From the NCBI RefSeq assembly GCF_006539725.1, contig NZ_BJNO01000021.1, positions 35,823 to 99,822 of the forward strand: a DNA stretch of 64,000 bases, read 5' to 3'. The position numbers and the translations under genes are program-made. This DNA comes from Klebsiella terrigena (GTDB lineage: Bacteria > Pseudomonadota > Gammaproteobacteria > Enterobacterales > Enterobacteriaceae). Positions 1 to 10,042 of this stretch are shown piece by piece. Every line of letters starts with the position of its first letter. The stretch's first letter is position 1. The notes beneath the pieces are model-generated. The model was not told where the DNA came from, searched no databases, and worked only from the letters and a program-made list of their open reading frames with translations.

Positions 1-515
<515 letters not shown>

Positions 516-540
516 TCCTGCCTGACCTGTCATGACCAAA

Positions 541-560
541 AGAGGGGCGCAAGCCCCTCT
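541..560 (+). terminator. Intercistronic hairpin between lamB and malM
   Basis: A perfect 8-bp inverted repeat (AGAGGGGC, GCAA loop, GCCCCTCT) lies between the lamB stop and the malM start. It has no long T run, so it is more likely an attenuator or a 3'-end stabiliser of the lamB message than a full terminator. This would fit lower expression of malM than of lamB. Confidence 0.5.
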
Positions 561-624
561 CTATCTTAGGCCCTGCGAGCTATTGCCTGGCTACCGCTCG
601 GCCATCGGAATTGAGGTGATAACA

Positions 625-1569
625 ATGAAAATGAATAAAAGTCTCGTTGCCCTCTGCCTGTCCGCCGGCCTGTTGGCCAGCGTACCCGCAGTCAGTTTTG
701 CCGATGTGAATTTTGTGCCGCAGAATACCGCTGCCGCACCGACGATCCCCGCCTCCGCGCTACAGCAGTTAACCTGGACGCCGGTCGATCAGTCAAAATC
801 TCAGGTCACCAACCTCTCGACGGCAGGACAGTCGCTGAATATTCCCGGCATCACCGGGCCGGTCGCCGCCTATAGCGTCCCGGCGAACATCGGTGAGCTG
901 ACCATTACCCTGACCAGCGAAGTGAACAAGCAGACCAGCGTTTTTGCACCGAACGTGCTGATTCTTGACCAGAATATGACGCCATCTGCGTACTTCCCCA
1001 GCAGCTACTTTACCTACCTCGAGCCGGGCGTAATGAGCTCGGATCGCCTCGAAGGGGTGATGCGTCTGACGCCGGCGCTGGGCCAGCAAAAGATTTACGT
1101 CCTGGTCTTTACCACGCCGCAGGATCTGCAGCAGACCACCAAATTAATCGATCCGGCGAAGGCCTACGCCAAAGGTACGGGTAACGCGGTACCGGATATT
1201 CCGGACCCGATTGCCAAACATACCACCGAAGGTACCCTGGGTCTGAAGGTGAAAACCTCTTCCGGCTCCAGCGTGCTGGTTGGCCCGCTGTTTGGCTCCT
1301 CCGGCCCGGGTCCGGTTACCGTCGGCAATACGGCCGCGCCGGTATACAGCGCGCCGGCCGCCGCTCCGGTTGTGGCTCCGGTCGCCGCACCGGCGGCGAA
1401 GAGCGAGCCGATGCTGGACGATACGGAAACCTACTTTAACAACGGCATCAAGCAGGCGGTTGCGAAAGGTGATATCGACAAAGCCCTCAAATTGATGAAC
1501 GAAGCCGAGCGCCTCGGCTCGAAATCTGCCCGTTCCACCTTTATCAGCAGTGTAAAAGGCAAGGGGTGA
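625..1569 (+). CDS. malM: Maltose operon periplasmic protein MalM
   Basis: A 314-residue protein starting MKMNKSL, with a Sec signal peptide of about 26 residues ending ...VSFA. The sequence closely matches enterobacterial MalM throughout, including PNVLILDQNMTPSA and the C-terminal SARSTFISSVKGKG. An alanine/proline-rich linker at about residues 225-260 separates the two halves. An in-frame upstream extension from 532 would read through the intercistronic hairpin and lacks a ribosome site, so I chose ATG 625, just after the GAGGTGAT motif. MalM is the last gene of the malK operon. It is periplasmic and of uncertain molecular role. Confidence 0.93.
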   Translation: MKMNKSLVALCLSAGLLASVPAVSFADVNFVPQNTAAAPTIPASALQQLTWTPVDQSKSQVTNLSTAGQSLNIPGITGPVAAYSVPANIGELTITLTSEVNKQTSVFAPNVLILDQNMTPSAYFPSSYFTYLEPGVMSSDRLEGVMRLTPALGQQKIYVLVFTTPQDLQQTTKLIDPAKAYAKGTGNAVPDIPDPIAKHTTEGTLGLKVKTSSGSSVLVGPLFGSSGPGPVTVGNTAAPVYSAPAAAPVVAPVAAPAAKSEPMLDDTETYFNNGIKQAVAKGDIDKALKLMNEAERLGSKSARSTFISSVKGKG

Positions 1570-1609
1570 TCGTCTCCCCACAATGCTGATGTTTAGGCAC
1601 AGCCTTTAG

Positions 1610-1638
1610 GTGCGTCCGCCTGGACGCACTTTTTTTTC
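1610..1638 (+). terminator. Rho-independent terminator after malM
   Basis: An 8-bp GC-rich stem (GTGCGTCC / GGACGCAC, loop 1618-1621) is followed directly by a run of nine T. It ends the maltose operon before the independent ubiC promoter region. Confidence 0.9.
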
Positions 1639-1756
1639 TCGCGCGCGGCTGCTGTTGCATGGCTGTTGCGCGGAAGATCGTATCTTGATGTTTGCCCGCC
1701 CCGATCGGCCTATTCTGCGATACAATGCCTTCACGTTATGTATCGGAGAATCAGGC

Positions 1757-2254
1757 ATGTCACATCCTGCGCTTACGCAACTGCGTGCGCTGCGCTATTT
1801 TGCCGCTATGCCCCCGCTGGAACCCTCGCTGCGCGACTGGCTGCTGCTGGAAGACTCAATGACCAAACGCTTTGAGCAGCAGGGGAAAAAGGTTAGCGTT
1901 ATGCTGGTCAACGAAGCGTTCGTTGGACGTGAAGCGCTGGTCGGCGAAGAAGCGCTGCTGCCGGATGAAGCGCGTTACTGGCTGCGGGAAATTATTCTCT
2001 GCGCCGATAATGAACCCTGGCTGGCTGGGCGCACTCTCGTTCCGGAATCGACGCTGAGCGGCCCCGAACTGGCGCTGCAGCAGCTTGGGCAGACGCCGCT
2101 GGGCCGCTATTTGTTCACGTCTTCGACGTTAACCCGTGATTTTATTGAAATTGGGCGCTATGCGGAGCTCTGGGGGCGTCGTTCCCGCCTTCGGCTGAGC
2201 GGTAAACCGCTGCTGCTGACAGAGCTGTTTCTGCCGGCATCGCCGCTGTATTAA
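1757..2254 (+). CDS. ubiC: Chorismate pyruvate-lyase UbiC
   Basis: A 165-residue cytosolic enzyme that removes pyruvate from chorismate to give 4-hydroxybenzoate, the first committed step of ubiquinone synthesis. The N-terminus [12 protein letters not shown] and the C-terminal half ([29 protein letters not shown]) match UbiC almost residue for residue, and the length equals the E. coli protein. A longer in-frame extension to 1610 would start inside the malM terminator, so I chose ATG 1757 (upstream CGGAGAATC). ubiA follows after 12 bases, so the two are co-transcribed. Confidence 0.95.
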   Translation: MSHPALTQLRALRYFAAMPPLEPSLRDWLLLEDSMTKRFEQQGKKVSVMLVNEAFVGREALVGEEALLPDEARYWLREIILCADNEPWLAGRTLVPESTLSGPELALQQLGQTPLGRYLFTSSTLTRDFIEIGRYAELWGRRSRLRLSGKPLLLTELFLPASPLY

Positions 2255-2266
2255 GAGGAAGAGAAA

Positions 2267-3136
2267 ATGGAGTGGAGTCTGACGCAGAATAAGCTGTTGG
2301 CGTTTCATCGCCTGATGCGTACTGACAAACCGATCGGCGCGCTGCTGCTGCTGTGGCCGACGCTGTGGGCGCTATGGGTTGCGACGCCGGGTATTCCGCC
2401 GCTGTGGATTCTGGCCGTTTTTGTCGCCGGAGTGTGGCTGATGCGCGCCGCCGGCTGCGTGGTCAACGACTATGCCGACCGTAAGTTTGACGGTCACGTT
2501 AAACGCACCGCGCGTCGCCCGCTGCCCAACGGCGACGTGACGGAGAAAGAGGCCCGGGTGCTGTTTGCCGTGCTGGTGGTACTCTCGTTCCTGCTGGTGC
2601 TGACCCTCAATACCATGACCATTCTGCTGTCGGTGGCGGCGCTGGCGCTGGCGTGGGTCTATCCATTTATGAAACGTTACACCCACCTGCCGCAGGTGGT
2701 GCTCGGCGCGGCGTTTGGCTGGTCGATTCCGATGGCCTTCTCCGCGGTGAGCGAATCGCTGCCGCTGAGCTGCTGGCTGATGTTCCTCGCCAACATTCTG
2801 TGGGCGGTGGCCTACGATACCCAGTATGCGATGGTCGACCGGGACGATGACCTTAAAATCGGCATCAAATCAACGGCGATTTTGTTTGGTGAAAACGACC
2901 GCCTGATTATCGGCATGCTGCAGATCGCGGTGCTGGTATTGATGGGCGCGGTAGGCTGGCTGAACGGCCTGGGCTGGGAATACTACTGGTCGCTGTTTAT
3001 CGCGGCGGGGCTGTTTTTCTGGCAGCAGAAGCTGATTTTCCGTCGTGAACGCGACGACTGCTTCAAAGCGTTTTTAAACAATAACTACGTTGGGCTGGTG
3101 CTGTTCCTCGGCCTGGCGATGGGCTACATGGCGTAG
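2267..3136 (+). CDS. ubiA: 4-hydroxybenzoate octaprenyltransferase UbiA
   Basis: A 289-residue integral membrane prenyltransferase with about eight or nine hydrophobic helices. It attaches the octaprenyl side chain to 4-hydroxybenzoate. Both aspartate-rich motifs of the family are visible: [11 protein letters not shown] at about 67-77, and the second in the [14 protein letters not shown] segment at about 184-197. These bind Mg-diphosphate of the prenyl donor. An AAGAGGAAGAG ribosome site precedes ATG 2267. It uses the UbiC product and forms a ubiCA operon. Confidence 0.96.
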   Translation: MEWSLTQNKLLAFHRLMRTDKPIGALLLLWPTLWALWVATPGIPPLWILAVFVAGVWLMRAAGCVVNDYADRKFDGHVKRTARRPLPNGDVTEKEARVLFAVLVVLSFLLVLTLNTMTILLSVAALALAWVYPFMKRYTHLPQVVLGAAFGWSIPMAFSAVSESLPLSCWLMFLANILWAVAYDTQYAMVDRDDDLKIGIKSTAILFGENDRLIIGMLQIAVLVLMGAVGWLNGLGWEYYWSLFIAAGLFFWQQKLIFRRERDDCFKAFLNNNYVGLVLFLGLAMGYMA

Positions 3137-3159
3137 TTTCCCCAGTCTTCGTTATGACT

Positions 3160-3186
3160 CCCCGACCTGCGATGCGCAGGCCGGGG
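3160..3186. terminator. Hairpin in the convergent ubiA/plsB gap
   Basis: An interrupted stem (CCCCG and CCTGC arms with one mismatch, loop 3171-3175) sits in the 63-bp gap between two convergent genes. It resembles a degenerate REP-type element or a bidirectional terminator. No T tract follows on either strand. Confidence 0.45.
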
Positions 3187-3199
3187 CAGGTCTCAGGCG

Positions 3200-5623
3200 C
3201 TACGCTTCATCCTGCGCGGCGCTTTCAATCGTCAGACGCACATCCGAGGTAATCAGGTTCGCCAGCATCTGGTAAACCTTCAGCGTCTCTTCCGGCTCGG
3301 CGTCGCCGGTATCGCTAATGTAGCCTTCGTCACGCAGCGTCAGTACCAGAGTACTGAATACCGCCTTATCGAAGAACTCCGGCGCGTTGATACCGTGCAG
3401 AACCGACAGGCGCTGGGCCATCGTGCGACTCTCTTTCTCCAGCGAACTGCGGTTAATCGAAGGATTCGCGCTCAGCAGCCAGAAGGTGATGGCGTAGCGC
3501 TGGAGCGTTTCACGCGCGCCGGCGGCCAGCAGCTGCAGCAGGCGGGAGTGCGACGGGTTGATGCTTATCTCATCATCGCTCAGCACCAGCAGGCCCTGGC
3601 GCTGCATCTCAGCGGTCAGCGCATCGATAACGCTCGCCAGCTCCTCTTTTTCCCAGCGCAGGAACAGCTCGGCCTTCAGCAGCGGATAGAACATCTCGAC
3701 GTGACGCAGCACCTCCGCGCGGGTGATCCGCCGATGCTGGGTCACAATCGCCGCCAGCAGCGAAGGCATCATCAGCATATGAGCGATGTTGTTGCGGTAG
3801 TAGGTCATCAGCACCGCCTGCTCGCGCGGCAGAATAATGATGTCGCCGATGGTGTCCTTCTCGACCTCGAACTTATTCATCTTCAGCGCGTGGTCAATCA
3901 GCTCGCTGGCGGAAGCCGCCGGCGTGGTCGCGTCCGGAGAGTAGGGCACGTTACGCAGCAGATCGAGATAGCACTCAAGCTGCTGGGTCAGCTGCTCGCG
4001 GGTCAGCGAACGCTGGCGCGATGCCAGCAGCGCGGTACAGCACAGGTTCATGGCGTTTGCCGCGCCGGCGTTGTTGATGCGGACCATCAGATCGGCGGCG
4101 ATGCTGTTTACCGTCGGCGTCAGCCAGGACGGGCGAATGGCTTCGATAGGATCGATAGATTCGCGCCACTCCGGCACGTGCTGGTTGAGATAGGTCATCA
4201 GCGGCAGCGGTTCGCCGAAGTTAACGTACCCCTGGCCGAGGTTACGCAGCTTGCTCAGGCCGCGCAGCATCTGCGGCAGGCTCTCTTTCTCTTTCGTCGC
4301 GCCGCGCAGCTCTTTGGCGTAGGTTCCGACTTCCATCACGTGCTCGTAGCCGATGTAGATGGGAACCAGCGTGATTGGCCGGGTGCCGCCGCGCAGCATC
4401 GCCTGAATAGTCATCGACAGGGTGCCGGTTTTCGGGTCCAGCAGGCGCCCGGTACGGGAGCGTCCGCCCTCGACGAAGTACTCCACCGAGTAACCGCGGC
4501 TGAACAGCTCGCCAAGATATTCGCGGAATACCGTTGAGTAGAGCTTGTTGCCCTTAAACGTACGGCGAATAAAGAACGCGCCGCCGCGGCGGAAAATCGG
4601 CCCTGCTGGCCAGAAGTTGAGGTTGATGCCGGCGGCGATATGCGGCGGTACCAGCCCCTGGTGGTAGAGCACGTACGAGAGCAGCAGGTAGTCCATATGG
4701 CTACGGTGGCACGGAACGTAGACTATCTCGTGCCCTTCGTGCGCCAGCTGCCGCACGCGCTCGGCGTTGTGAACGTTAATGCCCTGATACAGCCGGTTCC
4801 AGGTAAAGCCCAGCACGCGGTCGGTCAGGCGAATCATCTCGTAGGAGAAGTTGGCGGCGATCTCTTCCATCAGCGCGATCGCGTTTTGCTGCGCCTTCTC
4901 GTGGGAGATTTTCTTGCTGCGGGCTTCGTCTTCCACCGCACGGGCGATGGCTTTTGACGCCAGCAGCTTGTTGAACAGATCCTGACGGGCGGGCAGGCGC
5001 GGGCCGACGGCGGCCAGGCGCTGGCGGGCGAAGTGCATACGCGCCACGCGGGCCAGCTTCTGGGCGATGGTTTTGTCGGTTCCGTGCTCGGACGCCATTC
5101 GGCGTAGCGACACCGGCGGCGAGAAGCGCACGAAGCTGTCGCGGCCCAGCCACAGCACGGCGAAGAATTTCTGAATACCATTAAGCATGCGCAGCGGCGG
5201 ATTGAGCTCGCCTTTTTCGCGCCCGGGCGCACGACCAAACATCACCGACACCGGCACCATTTGCACATCGAGGTCAGGGTGGTTGCGGTGCAGATCCAGG
5301 TAGTCGTGGAACAGCTTGATGGACTCTTCTTTCGGCGTGTAGTAGGTAAATACGCGCGGGCCGCCGTGGATGAAGACGTAGCGGGGCAGCAGGGTGCCGT
5401 CGATTTCGAGCGGCTCGAGCGGATCGGCTAAATCGTGCTCCAGGCACTGCGCGCGCAGCGTCAGCAGGTCTGCCTTCGAGTTATAGGGCAGAACGTACAT
5501 AATCGGACGCGAGGTATCCAGTCCTAATTCCTGAGCAGGCTCTGCGGGAATAGACTTGCTTTTTACCAGCAGCCGTAATGGTAAATTAAGTAATTTATAG
5601 TAAATTCGTTGCCAGCCGGACAT
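3200..5623 (-). CDS. plsB: Glycerol-3-phosphate acyltransferase PlsB
   Basis: An 807-residue inner-membrane-associated enzyme that transfers a fatty acyl group to the sn-1 position of glycerol-3-phosphate, the first step of phospholipid synthesis. The length equals E. coli PlsB. The acyltransferase HX4D motif is visible as HRSHMD near residue 306, followed by [14 protein letters not shown] and the EGGRSRTGR substrate-binding block near 385. It is transcribed away from dgkA, another phospholipid-metabolism gene, which starts 129 bases from its start codon. The start [15 protein letters not shown] matches the family N-terminus. Confidence 0.97.
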   Translation of the reverse strand: MSGWQRIYYKLLNLPLRLLVKSKSIPAEPAQELGLDTSRPIMYVLPYNSKADLLTLRAQCLEHDLADPLEPLEIDGTLLPRYVFIHGGPRVFTYYTPKEESIKLFHDYLDLHRNHPDLDVQMVPVSVMFGRAPGREKGELNPPLRMLNGIQKFFAVLWLGRDSFVRFSPPVSLRRMASEHGTDKTIAQKLARVARMHFARQRLAAVGPRLPARQDLFNKLLASKAIARAVEDEARSKKISHEKAQQNAIALMEEIAANFSYEMIRLTDRVLGFTWNRLYQGINVHNAERVRQLAHEGHEIVYVPCHRSHMDYLLLSYVLYHQGLVPPHIAAGINLNFWPAGPIFRRGGAFFIRRTFKGNKLYSTVFREYLGELFSRGYSVEYFVEGGRSRTGRLLDPKTGTLSMTIQAMLRGGTRPITLVPIYIGYEHVMEVGTYAKELRGATKEKESLPQMLRGLSKLRNLGQGYVNFGEPLPLMTYLNQHVPEWRESIDPIEAIRPSWLTPTVNSIAADLMVRINNAGAANAMNLCCTALLASRQRSLTREQLTQQLECYLDLLRNVPYSPDATTPAASASELIDHALKMNKFEVEKDTIGDIIILPREQAVLMTYYRNNIAHMLMMPSLLAAIVTQHRRITRAEVLRHVEMFYPLLKAELFLRWEKEELASVIDALTAEMQRQGLLVLSDDEISINPSHSRLLQLLAAGARETLQRYAITFWLLSANPSINRSSLEKESRTMAQRLSVLHGINAPEFFDKAVFSTLVLTLRDEGYISDTGDAEPEETLKVYQMLANLITSDVRLTIESAAQDEA

Positions 5624-5752
5624 AAACGATGTGAAGCCTCTGGTTAATCATGCAAATGCGCGGCAAGAATAACAGAAAGTGCGCAAAATTTCCGTCGCCA
5701 CGCGGCAAACGCGTACACTCATTGACGTCATTTACATAAAAAGGTTCTTTTG

Positions 5753-6121
5753 ATGGCCAATAATACCACCGGGTTAACCCGAATCATTAAAGCAGCAGGG
5801 TATTCCTGGAAAGGTTTTCGTGCGGCATGGATAAATGAGGCCGCCTTTCGTCAGGAAGGGATCGCCACCGTTATTGCCATTGCGATCGCCTGCTGGTTGG
5901 ATGTTGACGCCGTGACGCGCGTGCTGCTGATAGGCTCGGTCCTGTTAGTGATGATAGTCGAAATTCTTAATAGCGCGATTGAGGCGGTGGTGGACCGGAT
6001 TGGCTCCGAGCACCATGAGCTTTCCGGACGGGCGAAGGATATGGGCTCTGCGGCGGTCTTTCTGGCGATCGTCATCGCGCTGATCGTCTGGGTTACGCTG
6101 CTGTGGTCGCACTATCGCTAA
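5753..6121 (+). CDS. dgkA: Diacylglycerol kinase DgkA
   Basis: A 122-residue protein with three transmembrane helices that phosphorylates diacylglycerol to phosphatidate. This recycles the diacylglycerol left over from membrane-derived oligosaccharide synthesis. The family signature EILNSAIEAVVDRIG is present at about residues 69-83, with E69 and E76-type catalytic positions, followed by AKDMGSAAV. A TTG one codon upstream is in frame, but ATG 5753 gives the expected MANNTTG start. It lies divergent to plsB. Confidence 0.96.
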   Translation: MANNTTGLTRIIKAAGYSWKGFRAAWINEAAFRQEGIATVIAIAIACWLDVDAVTRVLLIGSVLLVMIVEILNSAIEAVVDRIGSEHHELSGRAKDMGSAAVFLAIVIALIVWVTLLWSHYR

Positions 6122-6175
6122 GCGCCGCTAGCATCAGGCTATCGGGTTTGCCGTCCACCGCCCCGGTTTAGCGTC

Positions 6176-6217
6176 CGTGGGCCGGAGGCCGGCGAGCCTC
6201 CCTCCACGCGTTTTTTT
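6176..6217 (+). terminator. Terminator after dgkA
   Basis: A two-part stem (CGTGG/CCACG outer, GGAGGC/GCCTCC inner, loop 6190-6195) is followed by CG and seven T. The 3' arm can also pair with 6222-6230 (CGCGTGGAG), giving a competing hairpin. Confidence 0.8.
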
Positions 6218-6320
6218 GTCTCGCGTGGAGCCGCAGCGCCTCGCCACCATCCCCTCTGCGTTAACCGGCTCCGGCGGGCATCAAAACAAAAGAATCTCCT
6301 GATTTATGTGTGAAATTTGA

Positions 6321-6349
6321 TTCCAAAATCACCGTTAGCTGTATATACT
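6321..6349 (+). promoter_or_regulatory. lexA promoter
   Basis: A -35-like TTCCAA (6321-6326) lies 17 bases from a -10-like TATACT (6344-6349). The -10 lies inside the first LexA box, so repressor binding would block RNA polymerase. The arrangement matches the E. coli lexA promoter as I know it. Confidence 0.75.
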
Positions 6350-6354
6350 CACAG
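6339..6354. promoter_or_regulatory. LexA (SOS) box 1 of lexA
   Basis: The 16-mer CTGTATATACTCACAG fits CTG-N10-CAG. It is the upstream member of a tandem pair that gives autoregulation of lexA and control of dinF. Confidence 0.95.
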
Positions 6355-6359
6355 CATAA

Positions 6360-6375
6360 CTGTATATACACCCAG
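6360..6375. promoter_or_regulatory. LexA (SOS) box 2 of lexA
   Basis: The 16-mer CTGTATATACACCCAG fits CTG-N10-CAG and begins 5 bases after box 1. It ends 8 bases before the lexA start codon. This is the same pairing and spacing as in E. coli. Confidence 0.95.
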
Positions 6376-6383
6376 GGGGCGGA

Positions 6384-6992
6384 ATGAAAGCGTTAACGAC
6401 CAGGCAGCAAGAGGTGTTTGATCTCATCAGGGATCATATCAGCCAGACGGGCATGCCGCCGACGCGTGCGGAAATTGCTCAGCGCTTGGGGTTCCGTTCC
6501 CCAAACGCGGCGGAAGAACATCTGAAAGCGCTGGCGCGTAAAGGCGCAATCGAGATCATTTCCGGTGCCTCCCGCGGTATTCGTCTGCTGACTGAAGAAG
6601 AGCCCGGCCTGCCGCTGATTGGCCGCGTCGCTGCCGGCGAGCCGCTGCTGGCGCAGCAGCACATCGAAGGCCACTTCCAGGTCGACCCGGCAATGTTCAA
6701 GCCGAGCGCCGATTTCCTGCTGCGCGTCAGCGGTATGTCGATGAAAGACATCGGTATTCTTGACGGCGATCTGCTGGCGGTACACAAAACGCAGGATGTG
6801 CGCAACGGGCAGGTTGTGGTCGCACGCATCGATGAAGAAGTGACGGTTAAACGCCTTAAAAAGCAGGGTAACGTCGTCGAACTTCTGCCGGAAAACAGCG
6901 AGTTTTCACCGATCGTGGTGAACCTACGCGAGCAAAGCTTTACCATTGAAGGTCTGGCCGTCGGCGTCATCCGCAACGGCGAGTGGCTGTAA
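6384..6992 (+). CDS. lexA: SOS repressor LexA
   Basis: A 202-residue repressor and self-cleaving protease. An N-terminal winged helix (residues 1-69) binds SOS boxes. The C-terminal S24-like domain contains the cleavage site A84-G85, nucleophile S119 (VSGMSM) and general base K156 (EEVTVKRL), all at canonical positions. RecA filaments on single-stranded DNA trigger autocleavage. ATG 6384 lies just after GGGGGCGGA. dinF follows after 31 bases in the same operon. Two LexA boxes upstream show autorepression. Confidence 0.98.
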   Translation: MKALTTRQQEVFDLIRDHISQTGMPPTRAEIAQRLGFRSPNAAEEHLKALARKGAIEIISGASRGIRLLTEEEPGLPLIGRVAAGEPLLAQQHIEGHFQVDPAMFKPSADFLLRVSGMSMKDIGILDGDLLAVHKTQDVRNGQVVVARIDEEVTVKRLKKQGNVVELLPENSEFSPIVVNLREQSFTIEGLAVGVIRNGEWL

Positions 6993-7023
6993 GCGCCTTC
7001 TCTAACGCAGCATCGTCTGATGC

Positions 7024-8379
7024 ATGATGCTGCGCTATCTCTCCTCGCTCAGGCTTTCCCCCATGCTTTTTAATGCTGCTGATAAGGCCCTGTGGCGCCT
7101 GGCGCTACCGATGATTTTCTCCAATATCACCGTCCCGCTGCTGGGCCTGGTGGATACTGCGGTCATCGGCCATCTTGATAGCCCGGTTTATCTGGGCGGC
7201 GTGGCGGTCGGCGCTACGGCGACCAGCTTCCTGTTCATGCTGCTGCTCTTTCTGCGAATGAGTACCACCGGCCTGACGGCGCAGGCGTTTGGCGCAAAGG
7301 ATCCCGTTCGCCTGGCGCGCGCGCTGGTGCAGCCGCTTGGCCTGGCGCTGGCCGCCGGTCTGCTGATCGTTGTGTTTCGTATTCCGCTCATTAACCTCGC
7401 GCTGCATATCGTCGGCGGCAGCGAAGCGGTGCTGGAGCAGGCCCGGCGTTTCCTGGAGATCCGCTGGCTGAGCGCTCCGGCATCGTTAGCTAACCTGGTG
7501 CTGCTGGGCTGGCTGCTGGGCGTCCAGTATGCCCGTGCGCCGGTGATCCTGCTGATTGTCGGCAACCTGCTGAATATTGTCCTCGATCTGTGGCTGGTGA
7601 TGGGTCTGCACATGAACGTGCAGGGCGCGGCGCTGGCGACGGTGAGCGCCGAATACGCCACCTTTATCATTGGCCTGCTGATGGTGAAACGCGTGCTGAC
7701 GCTGCGCGGCGTGTCGTTCGCTATGCTCAAGGGCGCCTGGCGCGGCGATATCCGGCGACTGCTGGCCCTCAACCGCGACATCATGCTGCGTTCGCTGCTG
7801 CTGCAGCTCTGCTTCGGGGCGGTGACCGTTTTCGGTGCGCGTCTGGGAGGCGATATCGTGGCGGTGAACGCCATTCTGATGACCATGCTAACCTTCACCG
7901 CCTATGCGCTGGATGGCTTTGCCTACGCCGTGGAGGCCCACTCCGGGCAGGCCTACGGCGCGCGCGATGGCAGCAAGCTGCTGGAGGTATGGCGGGCCGC
8001 CTGTCGACAGTCCGGCATGGTCGCGCTGGCGTTTGCGCTGATCTACAGCGTGGCGGGCGAGCAGATTATCGCTCTGCTGACCTCAATACCTTCGCTCCAG
8101 CAGCTCGCCGACCGCTATCTGTGGTGGCAGATGATTCTGCCGACGATCGGCGTCTGGTGCTATCTGCTGGACGGGATGTTTATCGGCGCGACGCGCGGCA
8201 GCGAAATGCGTAACAGCATGGCGGTGGCCGCCTTGGGCTTTGCCTTAACCCTGCTGACGCTGCCGGTGCTCGGTAACCACGGACTGTGGCTGGCGCTGGC
8301 GGTGTTCCTGGCGCTGCGGGGCCTGTCGCTGGCGCTGATCTGGCGGCGGCACTGGCAGCGAGGAACCTGGTTTTCATAA
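7024..8379 (+). CDS. dinF: MATE-family transporter DinF
   Basis: A 451-residue polytopic protein of the MATE efflux superfamily with about 12 predicted membrane helices. It closely matches E. coli DinF (KALWRLALPMIFSNITVPLLGLVDTAVIGHLDS). DinF is damage-inducible through read-through from the lexA promoter and has been linked to tolerance of oxidative stress and bile salts. The start is uncertain: ATG 7024, ATG 7027 and ATG 7063 are in frame, and none has a strong ribosome site. The conserved part begins near 7063. Confidence 0.93.
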   Translation: MMLRYLSSLRLSPMLFNAADKALWRLALPMIFSNITVPLLGLVDTAVIGHLDSPVYLGGVAVGATATSFLFMLLLFLRMSTTGLTAQAFGAKDPVRLARALVQPLGLALAAGLLIVVFRIPLINLALHIVGGSEAVLEQARRFLEIRWLSAPASLANLVLLGWLLGVQYARAPVILLIVGNLLNIVLDLWLVMGLHMNVQGAALATVSAEYATFIIGLLMVKRVLTLRGVSFAMLKGAWRGDIRRLLALNRDIMLRSLLLQLCFGAVTVFGARLGGDIVAVNAILMTMLTFTAYALDGFAYAVEAHSGQAYGARDGSKLLEVWRAACRQSGMVALAFALIYSVAGEQIIALLTSIPSLQQLADRYLWWQMILPTIGVWCYLLDGMFIGATRGSEMRNSMAVAALGFALTLLTLPVLGNHGLWLALAVFLALRGLSLALIWRRHWQRGTWFS

Positions 8380-8505
8380 CGTGTTTTGTCGTAAAGATGG
8401 TTAAAGATTCCGAATAATAAAATTAACTCAGAATTCTCATCTATAGTTAATCATACGTCCGGCACACAGCGGGCTGTTAATTCACCGAACGATGAGGATT
8501 GAATT

Positions 8506-8715
8506 ATGAATAAAGACGAAATCGGCGGTAACTGGAAACAGTTAAAAGGTAAGGCCAAAGAGCAATGGGGCAAGCTTACCGACGATGATATGACCGTCAT
8601 CGAGGGCAAGCGCGACCAGCTGGTCGGTAGAATCCAGGAGCGTTATGGCTACGCTAAAGATCAGGCAGAGAAAGAAGTGTCTGACTGGGAAACCAAAAAT
8701 GACTATCGCTGGTAG
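8506..8715 (+). CDS. yjbJ: CsbD-family stress protein YjbJ
   Basis: A 69-residue, highly charged cytosolic protein with the CsbD pattern (GNWKQLKGKAKEQWGKLTDDDM then ERYGYAKDQAEKEV). The length equals E. coli YjbJ. The family is abundant in stationary phase and under general stress. The molecular function is unknown. ATG 8506 follows a GATGAGGATT ribosome site. It is a monocistronic gene with its own terminator at 8804-8839. Confidence 0.95.
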   Translation: MNKDEIGGNWKQLKGKAKEQWGKLTDDDMTVIEGKRDQLVGRIQERYGYAKDQAEKEVSDWETKNDYRW

Positions 8716-8803
8716 CGATCGGACATAAAGCGTTAACCCTTTGTTTTAACGCATTGTTATTGCCTGCCCGAACGGTACAAGGATGTACGAAAATCCCCTG
8801 ATT

Positions 8804-8839
8804 CCCGCTGCGGCTAACGCCTCAGCGGGCTTTCTTTTT
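8804..8839 (+). terminator. yjbJ terminator overlapping the 3' end of zur
   Basis: A 7-bp stem (CCCGCTG 8804-8810 / CAGCGGG 8823-8829) is followed by CTTTCTTTTT. The second arm and T tract lie within the last codons of the opposing zur gene. Confidence 0.75.
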
Positions 8840-9337
8840 AATCTGGATGGTGTGGTCGTGGTGGCAGTGCCCCGGCGTGTTGCAGGCTTCTACTTCGACG
8901 CAGCCCGCGCACAGCCCGTGCGCTTCAATCACGTTATGGCGCAGGGCGAAGCCCATTTTTGCCGCCAGCGTATGCATGATGTCCTCTACGCCTTCCGCGC
9001 ACTCTTCTTTCACCACGCCGCAGCGATCGCAGATAAACATCGCTGAGCTATGAGTTGGCTGATCGAACAGATGGCACAGCACATAGCTGTTGGTTGATTC
9101 CACCTTGTGCACGAAACCCTGCTCCAGCAGAAACTCCAGCGCCCGGTAGACCGTTGGCGGCTTGGCCTGCGGCTCTTTACCGCGCAGCAGATCGAGCAAA
9201 TCGTAGGCGCTGATCGCCCCCTGCTGCAGACTCATCAGGCGCAACACTTCCAGGCGCTGCGGAGTCAGGCGCACGCCCCGCTGCGCGCAGAGCTTTTCAG
9301 CATGCGCTAACATTTCTTGCGAAGTGGACTTATCCAT
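8822..9337 (-). CDS. zur: Zinc uptake regulator Zur
   Basis: A 171-residue Fur-family repressor that binds DNA with zinc and represses zinc uptake genes. The winged-helix half (VRLTPQRLEVLRLM..PPTVYRALEFLLEQGFVHK) is intact. The C-terminal half shows the structural zinc cysteines (CDRCG and CAGCVEVEAC) and a histidine-rich tail GHCHHDH. Upstream in-frame methionines exist, but the AGAGGATGCTC ribosome site fits ATG at 9337 and the resulting length equals E. coli Zur. It is divergent from the cupin gene. Confidence 0.96.
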   Translation of the reverse strand: MDKSTSQEMLAHAEKLCAQRGVRLTPQRLEVLRLMSLQQGAISAYDLLDLLRGKEPQAKPPTVYRALEFLLEQGFVHKVESTNSYVLCHLFDQPTHSSAMFICDRCGVVKEECAEGVEDIMHTLAAKMGFALRHNVIEAHGLCAGCVEVEACNTPGHCHHDHTIQIKKKAR

Positions 9338-9451
9338 GAGCATCCTCTGGTTGCGTAACGATGAAGTTGTTACTTTATCACGATCCAGGCAAAACGCCGA
9401 GAACCCACGGTTTGTGCTATACCTGATGCATCTCATTTTCGGGAGAAAACG

Positions 9452-9940
9452 ATGAAACGACCTGATTGCATTCGACATTGGCGCGAGCTGGAGGGGCCGG
9501 ATGATGCCACCTATCCTGACAGCACTGAGCTCTTTTCCATCGGCGCGCCGCTGGCCCGGGGTTTACGGCTAAACCGGCTGGGGATCCATCATGAACGCCT
9601 GCTGCCGGGGCGTCGCACCTCTTATCCGCATGCGGAAAGCGATGAAGAAGAGTTTATCTACGTGCTGGAAGGGTATCCGGAAGTGTGGATAAACGGCTAT
9701 CTGTGGAAGCTGGAACCCGGGGACAGCGTGGGTTTTCCCGCCGGTACCGGGGTATGTCATACCTTCCTGAACAACACCGAGGAGGAGGTGTGCCTGCTGG
9801 TGGTCGGCGAAGCGAATAAAAAATTTAACCGGATCTACTATCCGCTTAACCCCAGCTACGCCGCGACGCGCCAGGATCGCTGGGTTGACCATCCACCGCA
9901 GTTCTTCGGTCCCCACGACGGCAAGCCGCGCAGGAAATAG
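9452..9940 (+). CDS. Cupin-domain protein of unknown function
   Basis: A 162-residue protein with one cupin beta-barrel. Motif 1 is recognisable as PHAESDEEEFIYVLEG (residues about 53-68) and motif 2 as PAGTGVCHTFLNN (about 92-104), giving H, E and H as candidate metal ligands. No catalytic partner domain is present. An upstream GGGAGAAAACG gives a strong ribosome site. It lies between zur and dusA and could be expressed alone. Substrate and reaction cannot be read from the sequence. Metal-dependent sugar or small-molecule binding is typical of the fold. Confidence 0.85.
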   Translation: MKRPDCIRHWRELEGPDDATYPDSTELFSIGAPLARGLRLNRLGIHHERLLPGRRTSYPHAESDEEEFIYVLEGYPEVWINGYLWKLEPGDSVGFPAGTGVCHTFLNNTEEEVCLLVVGEANKKFNRIYYPLNPSYAATRQDRWVDHPPQFFGPHDGKPRRK

Positions 9941-10042
9941 CGTTTTTTCCACCCCAGGATATGACCATTGGCGCTATGCGCCTGTGGTTTATCTTTGTGC
10001 TATAGTAGCGCCCCTTTTTACCCGGATGCCTGTTTATTCGCC

